This document shows positions 34,023 to 44,124 of a stretch of DNA of 64,000 nt, in pieces. The position numbers and the translations under genes were made by a program. Origin of the DNA: Labilibaculum sp. (GTDB lineage Bacteria; Bacteroidota; Bacteroidia; Bacteroidales; Marinifilaceae); contig JAEINT010000016.1 of assembly GCA_016342745.1 (NCBI GenBank), positions 1 through 64,000 on the forward strand, in the 5' to 3' direction. The number at the start of each line of letters is the position of its first letter. The stretch's first letter is position 1. The notes beneath the pieces are model-generated. The model saw only the letters and a program-made list of their open reading frames with translations, had not been told where the DNA came from and did not search any database.

Positions 34023-37000
34023 ATGAAAAAAACGGTCTTGTTTTTATTTCTCACATTCTTTTGCTTGAATATATTTGCGCAAGGGATTGTTGTGACTGGT
34101 GTCGTTTCCTCGGGCGAGGATGGCACTCCTATGCCATTTGCTTCGGTAGTGGTAAAAGGAACAACTATCGGAACGTCAACCGATTTTGATGGAAAGTATT
34201 CAATTGAAGTTGCTAATGACGCAGTTTTAGTATTTTCTATGGTAGGCTTTGCCAATCAGGAATTTACTGTTGGAACGCAGGAAGTTATAAATGTAGTAAT
34301 GCTTACCGATAATATGGGCTTAGATGAGGTCGTAGTTATTGGTTATGGTGTTCAGAAAAAGAGCTCGGTAACAGGTTCTATATCTTCAGTTAAAGCAGAA
34401 GATATTCAAAAGATGCCTATCCAACGTGCAGAGCAAGCACTTCAGGGACAAGTTTCAGGTGTGCAGGTAACAATGGATTCTGGTCAGCCAGGAGCTAGTT
34501 TATCCGTAAATATTAGAGGTATTGGTACAACAGGAAATTCTCAGCCACTTTATATTATTGATGGCAATCCTGTAGGCGATATTTCTTACTTGGCTTCTAC
34601 TGATATCGGTAGTATGGAGGTTTTGAAAGATGCTTCTGCTTCTGCTATTTATGGTGCAAGGGGTGCAAACGGGGTAGTTATTATTACAACTAAACAAGGA
34701 ACAAAAGGTGCTGCAAAACTATCTTATGATGGTTATTATGGTGTTCAGAATGCATGGAGACAAATGGATGTTTTGAATGCACAGGATTATGCAATGATTA
34801 TTAACGAATCATTATTGAATGCTGGTAGAGATAATACTTCTGCAGATTGGATTCAAGATTCTGAAATTGCAGGTATTGGTTCTGGAACCGATTGGCAAGA
34901 AGAAATTTTCAGAAAGAATGCTCCAATACAAAGTCACACATTGTCTTTGAATGGTGGTAGCGAAAAAGTTTTGTATTCAACTGCACTATCTTACTTTAGC
35001 CAAGATGGTATTGTGTCAGAAGACAAATCTAGCTATGAGCGTGTTAACTTTCGAGTAAAAGGAGATTATACTTCTTACGATAAGAAGTTGAAGATGGGAA
35101 CATCAATGGTGTATTCTCATTCTACTTCTCAAGGAGTAGATCCTAACAATGTTTACAATTCTCCATTAGCTCGTGCTATTAATATTGATCCAATTGCTAC
35201 GGTAATGGATGAAAATGGTGAGTTTGGAAGACCTATTCGTAACATGCAGGAAATTGTTAATCCTGTTGCTGGAATGTTTTATCTAAATGATGAATACAAA
35301 ACGGATAAAATTGTAGCTAATCTTTATGCAGAATACAAAATTGTTGATCACCTAAAAGTGAAAACTTCATTAGGTATTGACTACGCATACCAATGGCATG
35401 ATGTTTATACTCCAATTTTTGAATTGAGTACAATTACAAAGAATGATAAAACCAAGGTTAGTAAAACCATGAATAGCTGGTACAGTACTAACTGGGAAAC
35501 AACAATTAACTATAACAATACTTTCGGAGAGCATGAGATTGATGTTATTGCAGGAACAACTGCTTACAATAACGATTATGAGAATCTAAGCGGTAGTGGT
35601 AGTGAGTTGATTATTGATGGACTTGATTATGCTTATATCGATAATGTTGGTAATATCGAAAGTAAGTCCGCAGGTGGAACTTTTGATTCAAATTCTTTAT
35701 TGTCTTTGTTTGGACGTGCTAACTACAGTTTTAAAGATCGCTACATGGCATCGGTAACAGTTCGTCGTGATGGATCATCTCGATTTGGACCAAACGATCG
35801 TTATGCTATTTTCCCTTCAATTTCTACTGGTTGGATTTTATCGGAAGAAGATTTCTTGAAGGAGAAGCTTGGCCCAATCACTTTTGTTAAAGTAAGAGCA
35901 AGTTGGGGACAAAATGGAAACGAGAATATTGGAAACTTTAGATACTTGTCTTCTATAGCAAATAATCACAACTATACTTTTAATGCAGGTACTATTGTAA
36001 ATGGTTCTTCGCCTTCTAAAATTGCCAATCCAGATCTTAAGTGGGAAACTTCAGAACAAACAGATATAGGTCTTGATATTCGTTTCGGTTCAAATTTCTA
36101 CATGAATCTAGATTATTACGACAAGAGAACGAAAGATCTTTTAATTGATGCACCAATCCCTGGATATATTGGTAACAGTGCACCAACTGTAAATGGTGGA
36201 ACTGTTCAAAATAGAGGTTTTGAAGCATTATTAGGATACAATGGTCGCTCAAATGATTTTTCTTATGGTGGTACACTTAACTTTTCGGCTAACAAAAACG
36301 AAATGTTAAAGATTAACAACGATGAAGGAATTATTTATGGTAATGTAAATATTGGTCCTTCAGGAATGAAAAATTTAACAATCGCTAAAGAAGGTGAACC
36401 TATTGGTTACTTCTGGGGATGGGAAACTAATGGTATCTATCAAAATCAAGCACAAATTGATGCAAATGGAACTCATCAACCAAGTGCAACTCCTGGTGAT
36501 TTAGTTTATGTTGACCAAAATGGAGATGGTGTTATGGATGATGCAGATAGAATCAATTTAGGTGATCCACATCCTGATTTTACAATTGGTTTAAATCTAA
36601 ACTTTTCATATAAGAATTTCGATTTAAGTATGTTCTGGTACGGAGTTTTTGGCAATCAAATTGTTGATGCTACTCGTCGTTACGATTTACCTAATGCCAA
36701 TTACCAAACATCTGTTCTTGATCGTTGGACTGGAGAAGGTTCTACGAACTCAACTCCTAAAGTGTCTTGGAGCGATAACAATAACAACAGAGGTAATTTC
36801 TCTGATTATATGGTTGAAGATGCAGATTACATAAGACTTAAAAATTTGCAGATTGGATATACTTTGCCAAAATCAGTTTTGGATAAGCTTCATATTGAGA
36901 AGTTTAGACTATATGTTTCTGGAGATAATCTATTAACATTCACTGAGTATTCTGGATTGGAACCTGAAATTGGAAACAATGGTAATGTGTTCTACACAGG

Positions 37001-37064
37001 TGTAGATCAAGGGATTTATCCTCAAGCTAGAGTTTTTACAGTAGGTGCTAATATTACTTTCTAA
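34023..37064 (+). CDS. SusC/RagA-type TonB-dependent receptor (glucan locus)
   Basis: This 1013-residue transporter has a signal peptide (CLNIFAQ), a carboxypeptidase-D-like domain at about 23-100 (VTGVVSSGEDGTPMPFASVVVKG), a plug at about 110-225 (QPLYIIDGNPVG, SAIYGARGANGVVIITTKQG) and the C-terminal barrel. It is the first gene of the beta-glucan operon and is followed by SusD after 27 bases. It should import oligosaccharides released at the surface by the GH16 enzymes; the substrate is inferred from the neighbouring hydrolases. Confidence 0.95.
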   Translation: MKKTVLFLFLTFFCLNIFAQGIVVTGVVSSGEDGTPMPFASVVVKGTTIGTSTDFDGKYSIEVANDAVLVFSMVGFANQEFTVGTQEVINVVMLTDNMGLDEVVVIGYGVQKKSSVTGSISSVKAEDIQKMPIQRAEQALQGQVSGVQVTMDSGQPGASLSVNIRGIGTTGNSQPLYIIDGNPVGDISYLASTDIGSMEVLKDASASAIYGARGANGVVIITTKQGTKGAAKLSYDGYYGVQNAWRQMDVLNAQDYAMIINESLLNAGRDNTSADWIQDSEIAGIGSGTDWQEEIFRKNAPIQSHTLSLNGGSEKVLYSTALSYFSQDGIVSEDKSSYERVNFRVKGDYTSYDKKLKMGTSMVYSHSTSQGVDPNNVYNSPLARAINIDPIATVMDENGEFGRPIRNMQEIVNPVAGMFYLNDEYKTDKIVANLYAEYKIVDHLKVKTSLGIDYAYQWHDVYTPIFELSTITKNDKTKVSKTMNSWYSTNWETTINYNNTFGEHEIDVIAGTTAYNNDYENLSGSGSELIIDGLDYAYIDNVGNIESKSAGGTFDSNSLLSLFGRANYSFKDRYMASVTVRRDGSSRFGPNDRYAIFPSISTGWILSEEDFLKEKLGPITFVKVRASWGQNGNENIGNFRYLSSIANNHNYTFNAGTIVNGSSPSKIANPDLKWETSEQTDIGLDIRFGSNFYMNLDYYDKRTKDLLIDAPIPGYIGNSAPTVNGGTVQNRGFEALLGYNGRSNDFSYGGTLNFSANKNEMLKINNDEGIIYGNVNIGPSGMKNLTIAKEGEPIGYFWGWETNGIYQNQAQIDANGTHQPSATPGDLVYVDQNGDGVMDDADRINLGDPHPDFTIGLNLNFSYKNFDLSMFWYGVFGNQIVDATRRYDLPNANYQTSVLDRWTGEGSTNSTPKVSWSDNNNNRGNFSDYMVEDADYIRLKNLQIGYTLPKSVLDKLHIEKFRLYVSGDNLLTFTEYSGLEPEIGNNGNVFYTGVDQGIYPQARVFTVGANITF

Positions 37065-37091
37065 GATATTTTAACAGATAAAACAAAAACA

Positions 37092-38654
37092 ATGAAAAAG
37101 ATAATTTATATACTTCTTTTTGCTGTTACTTTCATGGGCTGTGACGACTATCTCGAAAAGAGTCCAGTAACAGAGCAGACTGAAGAAAGTTTCTATCGTA
37201 CAGAAGACGATATGTTTAGAGCATTAATTGCTGCTTATGAACCATTGCAAAGAAATTGGGGAGAGAGTTTACAGTTAACCATGGATATCGTTTCAGATGA
37301 TGCTTATGGTGGAGGTGGATCTGCTACCGATGGAGTTGGAGGAAAAAAAGCCGACAGAGGTTTAACTACTCCTTCAGAAGGAATGTGGAGCGCTATGTGG
37401 AATGATAGTTATGCCGGTGTTTATGGTGCAAATGTCTTTTTGGAAAAGGTTGATGCATCGGAGATGACAGAAGAATTGAAGACACAACTCAAGGGTGAAG
37501 CTCTATTCTTGCGAGCCTATTATTACGCCAACTTAGTTCGTACTTTTGAGAATGTACCTTTGATAACAAAAACACTTGCAACTTCTGAATATTCACAAGC
37601 TGCAGCACCTGTTGATGAAGTGTATGCTCAAATCGCAAGCGATTTGGAAACTTCTATTACTTACTTAAAAGATGTTACTTATAGTAATGATGAAAAAGGG
37701 AGAATAACTGAATGGGCTCCTCGAGCATTATTAGCTAGAATGTACCTTTTTTATGATGGTGTTTATGGTAGTAAAAATGCTAGCACTACAATGCCAGGTG
37801 ATGTTACTGGTGCTAAGGTTTTAACTTACCTAAATGAAATTATCACCAATAGTGGTGCTGATCTTTTACCTGATTTTGGAAACCTTTGGGGACATTCTGA
37901 ATTTACCGACTCATGGGTTGAGAATTCTATAGAAGGAATCTTTGAAGTACAATTTTCAAACCAAGGAGAAGGATGGCAGTGGTATAGTGCACCTTTCGAT
38001 ATTGGTAACAAAATGGTAGTTTTTGTTGGTCCAAGAGGAACAACATCTGATTCAGAATATTATTCTGGGTGGGGTTTTTCACCAGCTACACAGCAGCTTT
38101 ACGATTCATACCAAGATGGTGACCTTCGACGTGATTTTACATTGCTTGATATGGTAGCCGAATTAGGAGAAGGAAATTTTGAAGAGGCAGATCAGTATAC
38201 TGGTTACTTGAATAAAAAATATGCAGGTCTAAAAAGTCAAGTTCCTGCAGTTGGACAAGAGCAACTTAATTTCCCTCAAAATTACATCTCAATTCGTTAT
38301 GCTGATGTTTTACTAATGGCTGCCGAAATGGAATTTCACATTGGTTCGAATGCAACAGCAGCGATTCATTACAATAAAGTTCGTTCTCGTGCTTTTGAAT
38401 CTTACTCTCCTGTTAGTTCAGTGACTTTAGATCAAATTTTTGAAGAAAGAAAATTAGAATTTGCTTTAGAGGGAATCAGATATTGGGATTTACTTCGAAG
38501 AGGTATGCCAGTTCTTGAAAGTGCTGTTCAGGTGACAAACCTAGGTGGTATTTATGATTCTGCTGTAAATTCTGCAGCCAGAGGATTTTGGCCAATTCCT
38601 TCAACGGAAATTGCACTTTCGAACTTTATGTTAGAGCAAAACGATGGTTATTAA
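37092..38654 (+). CDS. SusD/RagB-family glycan-binding lipoprotein (glucan locus)
   Basis: The 520-residue lipoprotein (lipobox VTFMGC) has the SusD layout: RTEDDMFRALIAAYEPLQ near the start, TPR-like helices (LKGEALFLRAYYYANLVR, WAPRALLARMYLFYDG), and the C-terminal blocks RYADVLLMAAEMEF and IFEERKLEFALEGIRYWDLLRRG, ending with FWPIPSTEI and NDGY. It forms the lid of the SusC at 34023 and binds glucan at the surface. Confidence 0.95.
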   Translation: MKKIIYILLFAVTFMGCDDYLEKSPVTEQTEESFYRTEDDMFRALIAAYEPLQRNWGESLQLTMDIVSDDAYGGGGSATDGVGGKKADRGLTTPSEGMWSAMWNDSYAGVYGANVFLEKVDASEMTEELKTQLKGEALFLRAYYYANLVRTFENVPLITKTLATSEYSQAAAPVDEVYAQIASDLETSITYLKDVTYSNDEKGRITEWAPRALLARMYLFYDGVYGSKNASTTMPGDVTGAKVLTYLNEIITNSGADLLPDFGNLWGHSEFTDSWVENSIEGIFEVQFSNQGEGWQWYSAPFDIGNKMVVFVGPRGTTSDSEYYSGWGFSPATQQLYDSYQDGDLRRDFTLLDMVAELGEGNFEEADQYTGYLNKKYAGLKSQVPAVGQEQLNFPQNYISIRYADVLLMAAEMEFHIGSNATAAIHYNKVRSRAFESYSPVSSVTLDQIFEERKLEFALEGIRYWDLLRRGMPVLESAVQVTNLGGIYDSAVNSAARGFWPIPSTEIALSNFMLEQNDGY

Positions 38655-38728
38655 TAGGTTAGAGGTTAAATCATTTAAAAGAGTGATAAATTTCTAGACT
38701 TATATGGTAATTATTTAAAAATCAAATT

Positions 38729-40132
38729 ATGAAAAATATATTATATTTTATTTTGCTTTTAACGGTTGTTGTGTCTTGTTCTCCAGATGAGTACAGTGCG
38801 CAAGAGAACCTAATGGCAGAACAAATCGAATGGGGATACAATGCAACAGATGTTACAAATGAGTATACCCTATATAACAATACTCCTGGTGTAAGCTCTA
38901 TTTGGGATTTTGGAAATGGCGTTACCCAAAAAGGGAATACCGTAACTGCACGTTATACTTTTGCAGGAACTTACACTGTTACGCTAACAGTTATATCTCA
39001 AGGTGGAGTAACCGTAGTAGAAGATAAAATTACAACAGATGTTGATAATCCTTCTTTTCTTTCGGGATATCCTTACGATGAGTTAATTGGAAGTGGTGAA
39101 CAAACATGGGCAATTGATGCCTATTCAAAAGCTCATTTTGGCCTAGGGCCAACGATAGCAAATCCTGTGGAATGGTATGGAGCTGCTGTAAACGATAAAG
39201 CTGACAGAAGTTTATATGATGATCGATTTACCTTTAAAATTACTGCGTCAGGATTAACTGTGACTCAAGTAACTAATGGTTTAGTATATGCAAATGGTGC
39301 TTGGGCTTCTGATTTTGGTACTACTGCTGGTAACGAAGAACCTTCTGGCGGTGATTTCATTATGCCTTTTGATGGTGGTGATTTTGTTTGTACAGTAGCA
39401 GGCAATATTTTGAATGTAACAGGTGGTGGTTTCTTAGGATACTATGCTGGAGCATCGGAATATGAAATCATGACCCTTACAGAAGATTTATTAGAAGTAG
39501 CATTTTGGGATACAAAATCAAACTTTTATTGGTTTACAAGATTTAGACCAGTTGATAAATTGACACCAGAACCAGAACCAGTTGTTAAAGAGTTGGAGAG
39601 TAATGATATCTCTGATGATTTCGAAGGAAATGGTAATGTTGTTTGGGAAACTAAAGACATCGAAGGTTTTGATATCATCGATAACTTTGCTCCATCAGAT
39701 GTGAATTCATCAGAGAAAATTGTGAAGTATCAAAAAGGCGCAGGTGAGTGGACAAATGTTCTTACTGTACTTGATTATAAAATTGATTTATCAACAAGAA
39801 ATCAATTCACAATGAAGGTATTTATACCTGCTTTTAACGACTATGTTACAGAATGTAATCCTGGAACAGATTGGCTTGCAGAGCATAATTTGAAGCCTCA
39901 AGTTGACGTGAAGCTTCAAGACAGTTCTTTGGGCGGAAATGCATGGCAGACACAGCAAGTTCGTAGTCATACTTTAACTGCAGATCAGTTTGGACAATGG
40001 GTTGAATTGACATTTGATTATAGTGATGTTACCGATCGTGTTGATTTTGATCAGGTTGTTATTCAATTAGGTGCGGAAGGTCACTGTAATACAGGACTGT
40101 TCTACATCGATGATTTTAAACTACTACCATAA
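38729..40132 (+). CDS. Surface glycan-binding lipoprotein with PKD domain
   Basis: This 467-residue lipoprotein (VVVSC followed by SPDE) sits at the usual SusE-like position after SusD. A PKD domain spans about 30-110 (NTPGVSSIWDFGNGVTQKGNTVTARYTFAGTYTVTL by its key words WDFGNG and YTVTL). A middle beta domain lies at about 115-285, and a C-terminal jelly-roll-like domain at about 292-467 (FEGNGNVVWETKDIEGFDI, ending FYIDDFKLLP) resembles carbohydrate-binding modules. No catalytic motif is seen. It most likely holds the polysaccharide at the cell surface beside SusCD and the GH16 enzyme downstream. Confidence 0.8.
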   Translation: MKNILYFILLLTVVVSCSPDEYSAQENLMAEQIEWGYNATDVTNEYTLYNNTPGVSSIWDFGNGVTQKGNTVTARYTFAGTYTVTLTVISQGGVTVVEDKITTDVDNPSFLSGYPYDELIGSGEQTWAIDAYSKAHFGLGPTIANPVEWYGAAVNDKADRSLYDDRFTFKITASGLTVTQVTNGLVYANGAWASDFGTTAGNEEPSGGDFIMPFDGGDFVCTVAGNILNVTGGGFLGYYAGASEYEIMTLTEDLLEVAFWDTKSNFYWFTRFRPVDKLTPEPEPVVKELESNDISDDFEGNGNVVWETKDIEGFDIIDNFAPSDVNSSEKIVKYQKGAGEWTNVLTVLDYKIDLSTRNQFTMKVFIPAFNDYVTECNPGTDWLAEHNLKPQVDVKLQDSSLGGNAWQTQQVRSHTLTADQFGQWVELTFDYSDVTDRVDFDQVVIQLGAEGHCNTGLFYIDDFKLLP

Positions 40133-40140
40133 TTATATTA

Positions 40141-40187
40141 TGCTGGAGCACTTTTAGTGCTCCAGCAAAATTTATCCGCTATAGCGG
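40141..40187 (+). terminator. Double hairpin after the binding protein gene
   Basis: TGCTGGAGCACT (40141-40152) pairs perfectly with AGTGCTCCAGCA (40156-40167) around TTT, followed by AAAATTTAT and then the palindrome CCGCTATAGCGG (40176-40187). There is no strong T-run on this strand, so it may lower or stabilise the SusCD portion of the message relative to the downstream enzymes rather than stop all transcription. Confidence 0.6.
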
Positions 40188-40243
40188 TATTTTGAATAAA
40201 AGTCTGTTACGATATAGTAGAGGACTTACCAATACAAATCCTT

Positions 40244-41584
40244 ATGAAAAAATTCCATTTACTTTCACTTGTCAAGATATTCTTGTCAATACTTTTTGTT
40301 TCTACATTTCTATCATGTAGCAAAAGTGATGATGATGAAACTTATACACCTGATTTTACATTTACTGAAGATGTGAATGACGCAAATAAGATTGTCTTTT
40401 CAAATACAAGTACAGGATCGTATTTATTTATGCAATGGGATTTTGGGAATGGAGAGATTTCCGAAAAGGTAAGAGCTAGTACAAAAGATTATACCATTTT
40501 CTACTCGGAAAAAGGAGATTACCAAGTTCAGTTAACGCTTTGGGGACCTGATAATGTTCTGTCTAATAATAAGAATGTAACAAAAACAGTAAGTATTGCT
40601 CAGGATGTTTTTGTTGCTGATTTTACCTATACAATAAATGAGGCAAAACCTAATTTTGTCATGTTAAACAATACAACAACAGGTGATTACGATCACATAT
40701 CATGGAGATATAATGATAAGGATATTACAGGAGATAATATCGATCAGACTGAAATCTATTTACACAAAGCGGGAACATATGATATTGAATTGCACGTCTA
40801 TAAGGATGACGTCGAAAAGATTTTAACAAAACAAATAAGCATCGCTCAAGATGATCCAGATTATCTGGATAACATGACACTAGTTTGGTCGGATGAGTTT
40901 GATGGAACAAGCATAAATACAGATTATTGGACTTTTGAAACTGGAGCTAGTGGATGGGGCAACAACGAATTACAAAATTACACCAATGGCGATAATGCTG
41001 AAATCGTTGATGGAAAACTGGTTATTACTGCCAAAAAAGTAAACGAAAATAAAGCTGCTGGATCATATACATCTACAAGAATGATCTCAAAAGGCAAACA
41101 AAGCTTTACTTATGGACGAATGGAAATTCGCGCCAAATTGCCTTCAGGAAAAGGAATCTGGCCAGCAATATGGATGTTAGGTGAAGATATAAGCACCGTA
41201 AGTTGGCCTGCATGTGGTGAGATTGATATTATGGAATACGTAGGATATGAACCTGATGTGGTTCATGCTACTGTACATACAACTTCGGGTTTTGGCTCAA
41301 ATGGGAACGGCAGTAGTAAAGCTTTAGAAACTGCAGAAGAAGAGTTTCATATTTACGGATTGCTATGGGATGAAGATGCAATCGTATTTTATATCGATAC
41401 TCCAGGAAATATTACTCACACCTATAACCCAACTTCAAAAACGGATAGCAATTGGCCATTTGATAAAGCTCAATTCTTCATTTTAAATGTAGCTGTTGGC
41501 GGAAACTGGGGTGGTGCACAGGGAATTGACAATACAATCTTTCCTCAAACTATGGAAATTGATTATGTAAGAGTTTATCAGTAA
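40244..41584 (+). CDS. GH16 endo-beta-glucanase lipoprotein with two PKD domains
   Basis: The 446-residue lipoprotein (lipobox LSC, then SKSDDDE, an acidic surface-export-like signal) carries two PKD-type domains (about 35-115 and 120-200) and a C-terminal GH16 domain (about 210-446). The GH16 signature EIDIME contains nucleophile Glu326, Asp328 and acid/base Glu331. Trp-rich subsites (GKGIWPAIWMLGED, GGNWGG) fit a laminarinase-type enzyme that cuts internal beta-1,3-glucan bonds. It is probably the surface enzyme that starts degradation. A second GH16 follows after 25 bases. Confidence 0.93.
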   Translation: MKKFHLLSLVKIFLSILFVSTFLSCSKSDDDETYTPDFTFTEDVNDANKIVFSNTSTGSYLFMQWDFGNGEISEKVRASTKDYTIFYSEKGDYQVQLTLWGPDNVLSNNKNVTKTVSIAQDVFVADFTYTINEAKPNFVMLNNTTTGDYDHISWRYNDKDITGDNIDQTEIYLHKAGTYDIELHVYKDDVEKILTKQISIAQDDPDYLDNMTLVWSDEFDGTSINTDYWTFETGASGWGNNELQNYTNGDNAEIVDGKLVITAKKVNENKAAGSYTSTRMISKGKQSFTYGRMEIRAKLPSGKGIWPAIWMLGEDISTVSWPACGEIDIMEYVGYEPDVVHATVHTTSGFGSNGNGSSKALETAEEEFHIYGLLWDEDAIVFYIDTPGNITHTYNPTSKTDSNWPFDKAQFFILNVAVGGNWGGAQGIDNTIFPQTMEIDYVRVYQ

Positions 41585-41609
41585 ACGAAAAAACTTCAAA
41601 ATAGACATC

Positions 41610-42449
41610 ATGCTACTAAAACATACAATCATATTATCTGGAGTTTTATTCCTTTTGTCAAGCTGCAATTGGAAAAAATCAGAAACCAATTCAGAAAAGA
41701 CCGAAGACTCTCAAAAGGATACTTATGAATTGGTCTGGAGCGATGAATTTGATTGCACCGGTTTGCCCGATTCTACCAAATGGATATACGATACAGAAGG
41801 TAATGCGGATGGATGGGGAAATAGGGAAGCACAACATTATACGATAGCTAAAAAAGAAAATGCTTGGGTAGAGAATGGAATTCTCAACATAACTGCTCAA
41901 AAAGAACAGTTCGAAGGCAAAGAATATACTTCTGCTCGTTTAAATTCAAATGTAAGTTGGTTACACGGGCGAATTGAAGTGAATGCTAAGCTGCCAAAAG
42001 GAAGAGGTACGTGGTCTGCCATTTGGATGATGCCAAAAGATTGGACTTTTAAAGATGGAGATTGGCCAAATATTGGAGAAATCGACATCATGGAACATGT
42101 GGGACATAATTTAGGAACCATTCACGCTTCGGCTCATTCTAAAGATTACCAATGGCAAACCAATACACAACAAACCGATACAATTCAGATCGCTGATGTG
42201 GCTGAAAAATTTCATTCTTATGTATGGGAATGGACACCAGAGCTGATGAAAGCCTACGTTGATGACAAACTTTATTTTGAGTATAAAAATGAAGGCTTGG
42301 GTAAATCAAAATGGCCATATATAAAACCATTCTACCTTATTCTTAATGTCGCAGTAGGCGGCGCTTGGGGTAATGTAGAGGGGATTGATAATAGTGCATT
42401 TCCACAAACTATGGAAATTGATTATGTAAGAATCTATCAGAAAAAATAA
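41610..42449 (+). CDS. GH16 endo-beta-glucanase lipoprotein, single domain
   Basis: This 279-residue lipoprotein (LFLLSSC) is a GH16 catalytic domain with signature EIDIMEHVG (Glu157, Asp159, Glu162) and the laminarinase-like stretches GRGTWSAIWMMPKD and VGGAWGN. It resembles the catalytic domain of the preceding GH16 but lacks PKD domains, so it may act on soluble or periplasmic oligosaccharides. It appears co-transcribed with the flanking genes (25 and 52 bases). Confidence 0.93.
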   Translation: MLLKHTIILSGVLFLLSSCNWKKSETNSEKTEDSQKDTYELVWSDEFDCTGLPDSTKWIYDTEGNADGWGNREAQHYTIAKKENAWVENGILNITAQKEQFEGKEYTSARLNSNVSWLHGRIEVNAKLPKGRGTWSAIWMMPKDWTFKDGDWPNIGEIDIMEHVGHNLGTIHASAHSKDYQWQTNTQQTDTIQIADVAEKFHSYVWEWTPELMKAYVDDKLYFEYKNEGLGKSKWPYIKPFYLILNVAVGGAWGNVEGIDNSAFPQTMEIDYVRIYQKK

Positions 42450-42501
42450 GATTAATTAGTACTGAATAAGCAATTGAACTATTAAGTGTAAAATCGAATT
42501 T

Positions 42502-44058
42502 ATGAATTTAAGGTATACTGTTTTTGTTTCTCTAATTGTTGCTCTTGGTGGCTTTCTAATGGGATTTGATGCCTCGGTTATTTCAGGTGTCGTAAAGTTT
42601 ATCGAACCTCAATTCGATTTAACGAAAATTCAATTAGGATGGGCCGTTAGTTGCTTAACGCTGACGGCAACATTAGCAATGTTAATGGCAGGCCCTTTAA
42701 GCGATAAATTCGGAAGAAGAACAATTCTTAAATATGCTGCAGCATTATATTTTATTTCAGCGATAGCATCAGCATTTGCTCCAAATTTTATGTTTTTAGT
42801 ATTAGCAAGAATGATCGGAGGATTTGGCGTAGGAGCATCACTGATTATAGCTCCAATTTACATTGCTGAAATAGCACCTCCTAAAATGCGGGGGACAATG
42901 GTTTCATTCAATCAATTGAATATTGTATTGGGTATAACGGTTGCTTTTTTTACCAATTACTTGATCTTACAATTAGGAAAATCCAATGCAGGCTGGGCTG
43001 AAATATTACAGTTTAATAATTACAATTGGCGTTGGATGTTAGGTCTGGAAGCCTTGCCTGCAATAATCTATTTTGTATCCCTAAACTTTGTTCCTCGAAG
43101 TCCTAGATGGTTAGCCATGAATGGATTGGATGACGAAGCATTGTTTGTGATGGAAAAATCTTATGGAGAAGAGGAAGCAAAAAAGCAGTTGGTTTCTATC
43201 TCAAAAAGCATAAAGGCATCTCCACAAAAGGAGAAAGTAGCATTTAAAGAATTGTTTAAACCTTCTATGAAATTGGTATTGCTGATCGGTATTGTGATAG
43301 CCGTAACTCAGCAGATTACCGGAATCAATTCTGTCTTTTTTTATGCGCCAATGATATTTGAGCAAACAGGAATTGGAACAGATGCATCATTTTCGCAAGC
43401 TATTTTGGTTGGTGTTATTAACCTGGTATTTACACTTTTTGCAATTTGGTTGGTCGATCGTGTTGGACGAAAGCCGCTTTTAATTTTTGGCTTGACCGGT
43501 ATTGCCATTTCCATGTTTATACTGTCTGCAGGTTTTGGACAAGCAACTTATCAGTTAACAGAAAAGAACATTCAGGATTGTTCAGCTTTTTCGAATGACG
43601 CAGATCTTGCTCCAATGAAAAATGTGGAGTTTCAGAGCGATTTAGAGTTTAATAAGGCATTAAAGAATTGCATTAGCGATCAAAGTTTTAAAGAATATCA
43701 GGCCGATTTTATTTCAAAGGCAATAAGCATTAATCCTTGGTTGGTTTTAATCGGCATTCTTGGTTTTGTAGCTTCATTTGCGATTTCAATCGGACCAGTT
43801 ATGTGGGTTTTGTTCTCAGAGTTATTTCCAAATCGGGTTCGTGGTTTGGCCATTTCGTTTGTTGGCTTAATCAACTCAGGAATCAGTTTTCTGGTTCAAC
43901 TGGTGTTTCCATGGGAACAGATCAACTTTGGGAATGCAACCACATTTCTTATTTACGGATTATTTGGAGCAATAGGACTTGTATTTGTCTTTTTTATGCT
44001 ACCAGAAACCAAAGGCAAATCATTAGAAGAATTAGAGCTAATTCTTGTGAAAGAATAG
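42502..44058 (+). CDS. MFS sugar porter (glucose/xylose H+ symporter type)
   Basis: The 518-residue inner-membrane carrier has twelve predicted helices and the sugar porter signatures: GRRTILKYAA in the first half, QQITGINSVFFYAP in helix 7, DRVGRKPLL, and PETKGKSLEELE at the C-terminus. The loop after about residue 350 is longer than usual and has two cysteines (QDCSAF and KNCISD). It should import glucose or a similar monosaccharide released by the periplasmic enzymes. Exact specificity is inferred from the family and locus. Confidence 0.92.
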   Translation: MNLRYTVFVSLIVALGGFLMGFDASVISGVVKFIEPQFDLTKIQLGWAVSCLTLTATLAMLMAGPLSDKFGRRTILKYAAALYFISAIASAFAPNFMFLVLARMIGGFGVGASLIIAPIYIAEIAPPKMRGTMVSFNQLNIVLGITVAFFTNYLILQLGKSNAGWAEILQFNNYNWRWMLGLEALPAIIYFVSLNFVPRSPRWLAMNGLDDEALFVMEKSYGEEEAKKQLVSISKSIKASPQKEKVAFKELFKPSMKLVLLIGIVIAVTQQITGINSVFFYAPMIFEQTGIGTDASFSQAILVGVINLVFTLFAIWLVDRVGRKPLLIFGLTGIAISMFILSAGFGQATYQLTEKNIQDCSAFSNDADLAPMKNVEFQSDLEFNKALKNCISDQSFKEYQADFISKAISINPWLVLIGILGFVASFAISIGPVMWVLFSELFPNRVRGLAISFVGLINSGISFLVQLVFPWEQINFGNATTFLIYGLFGAIGLVFVFFMLPETKGKSLEELELILVKE

Positions 44059-44124
44059 CTATTTGATATAAAAGTCAGAAGTATTACTAGTAAAGGAATT
44101 GAAGTAGAATCAATTAGAATTAAA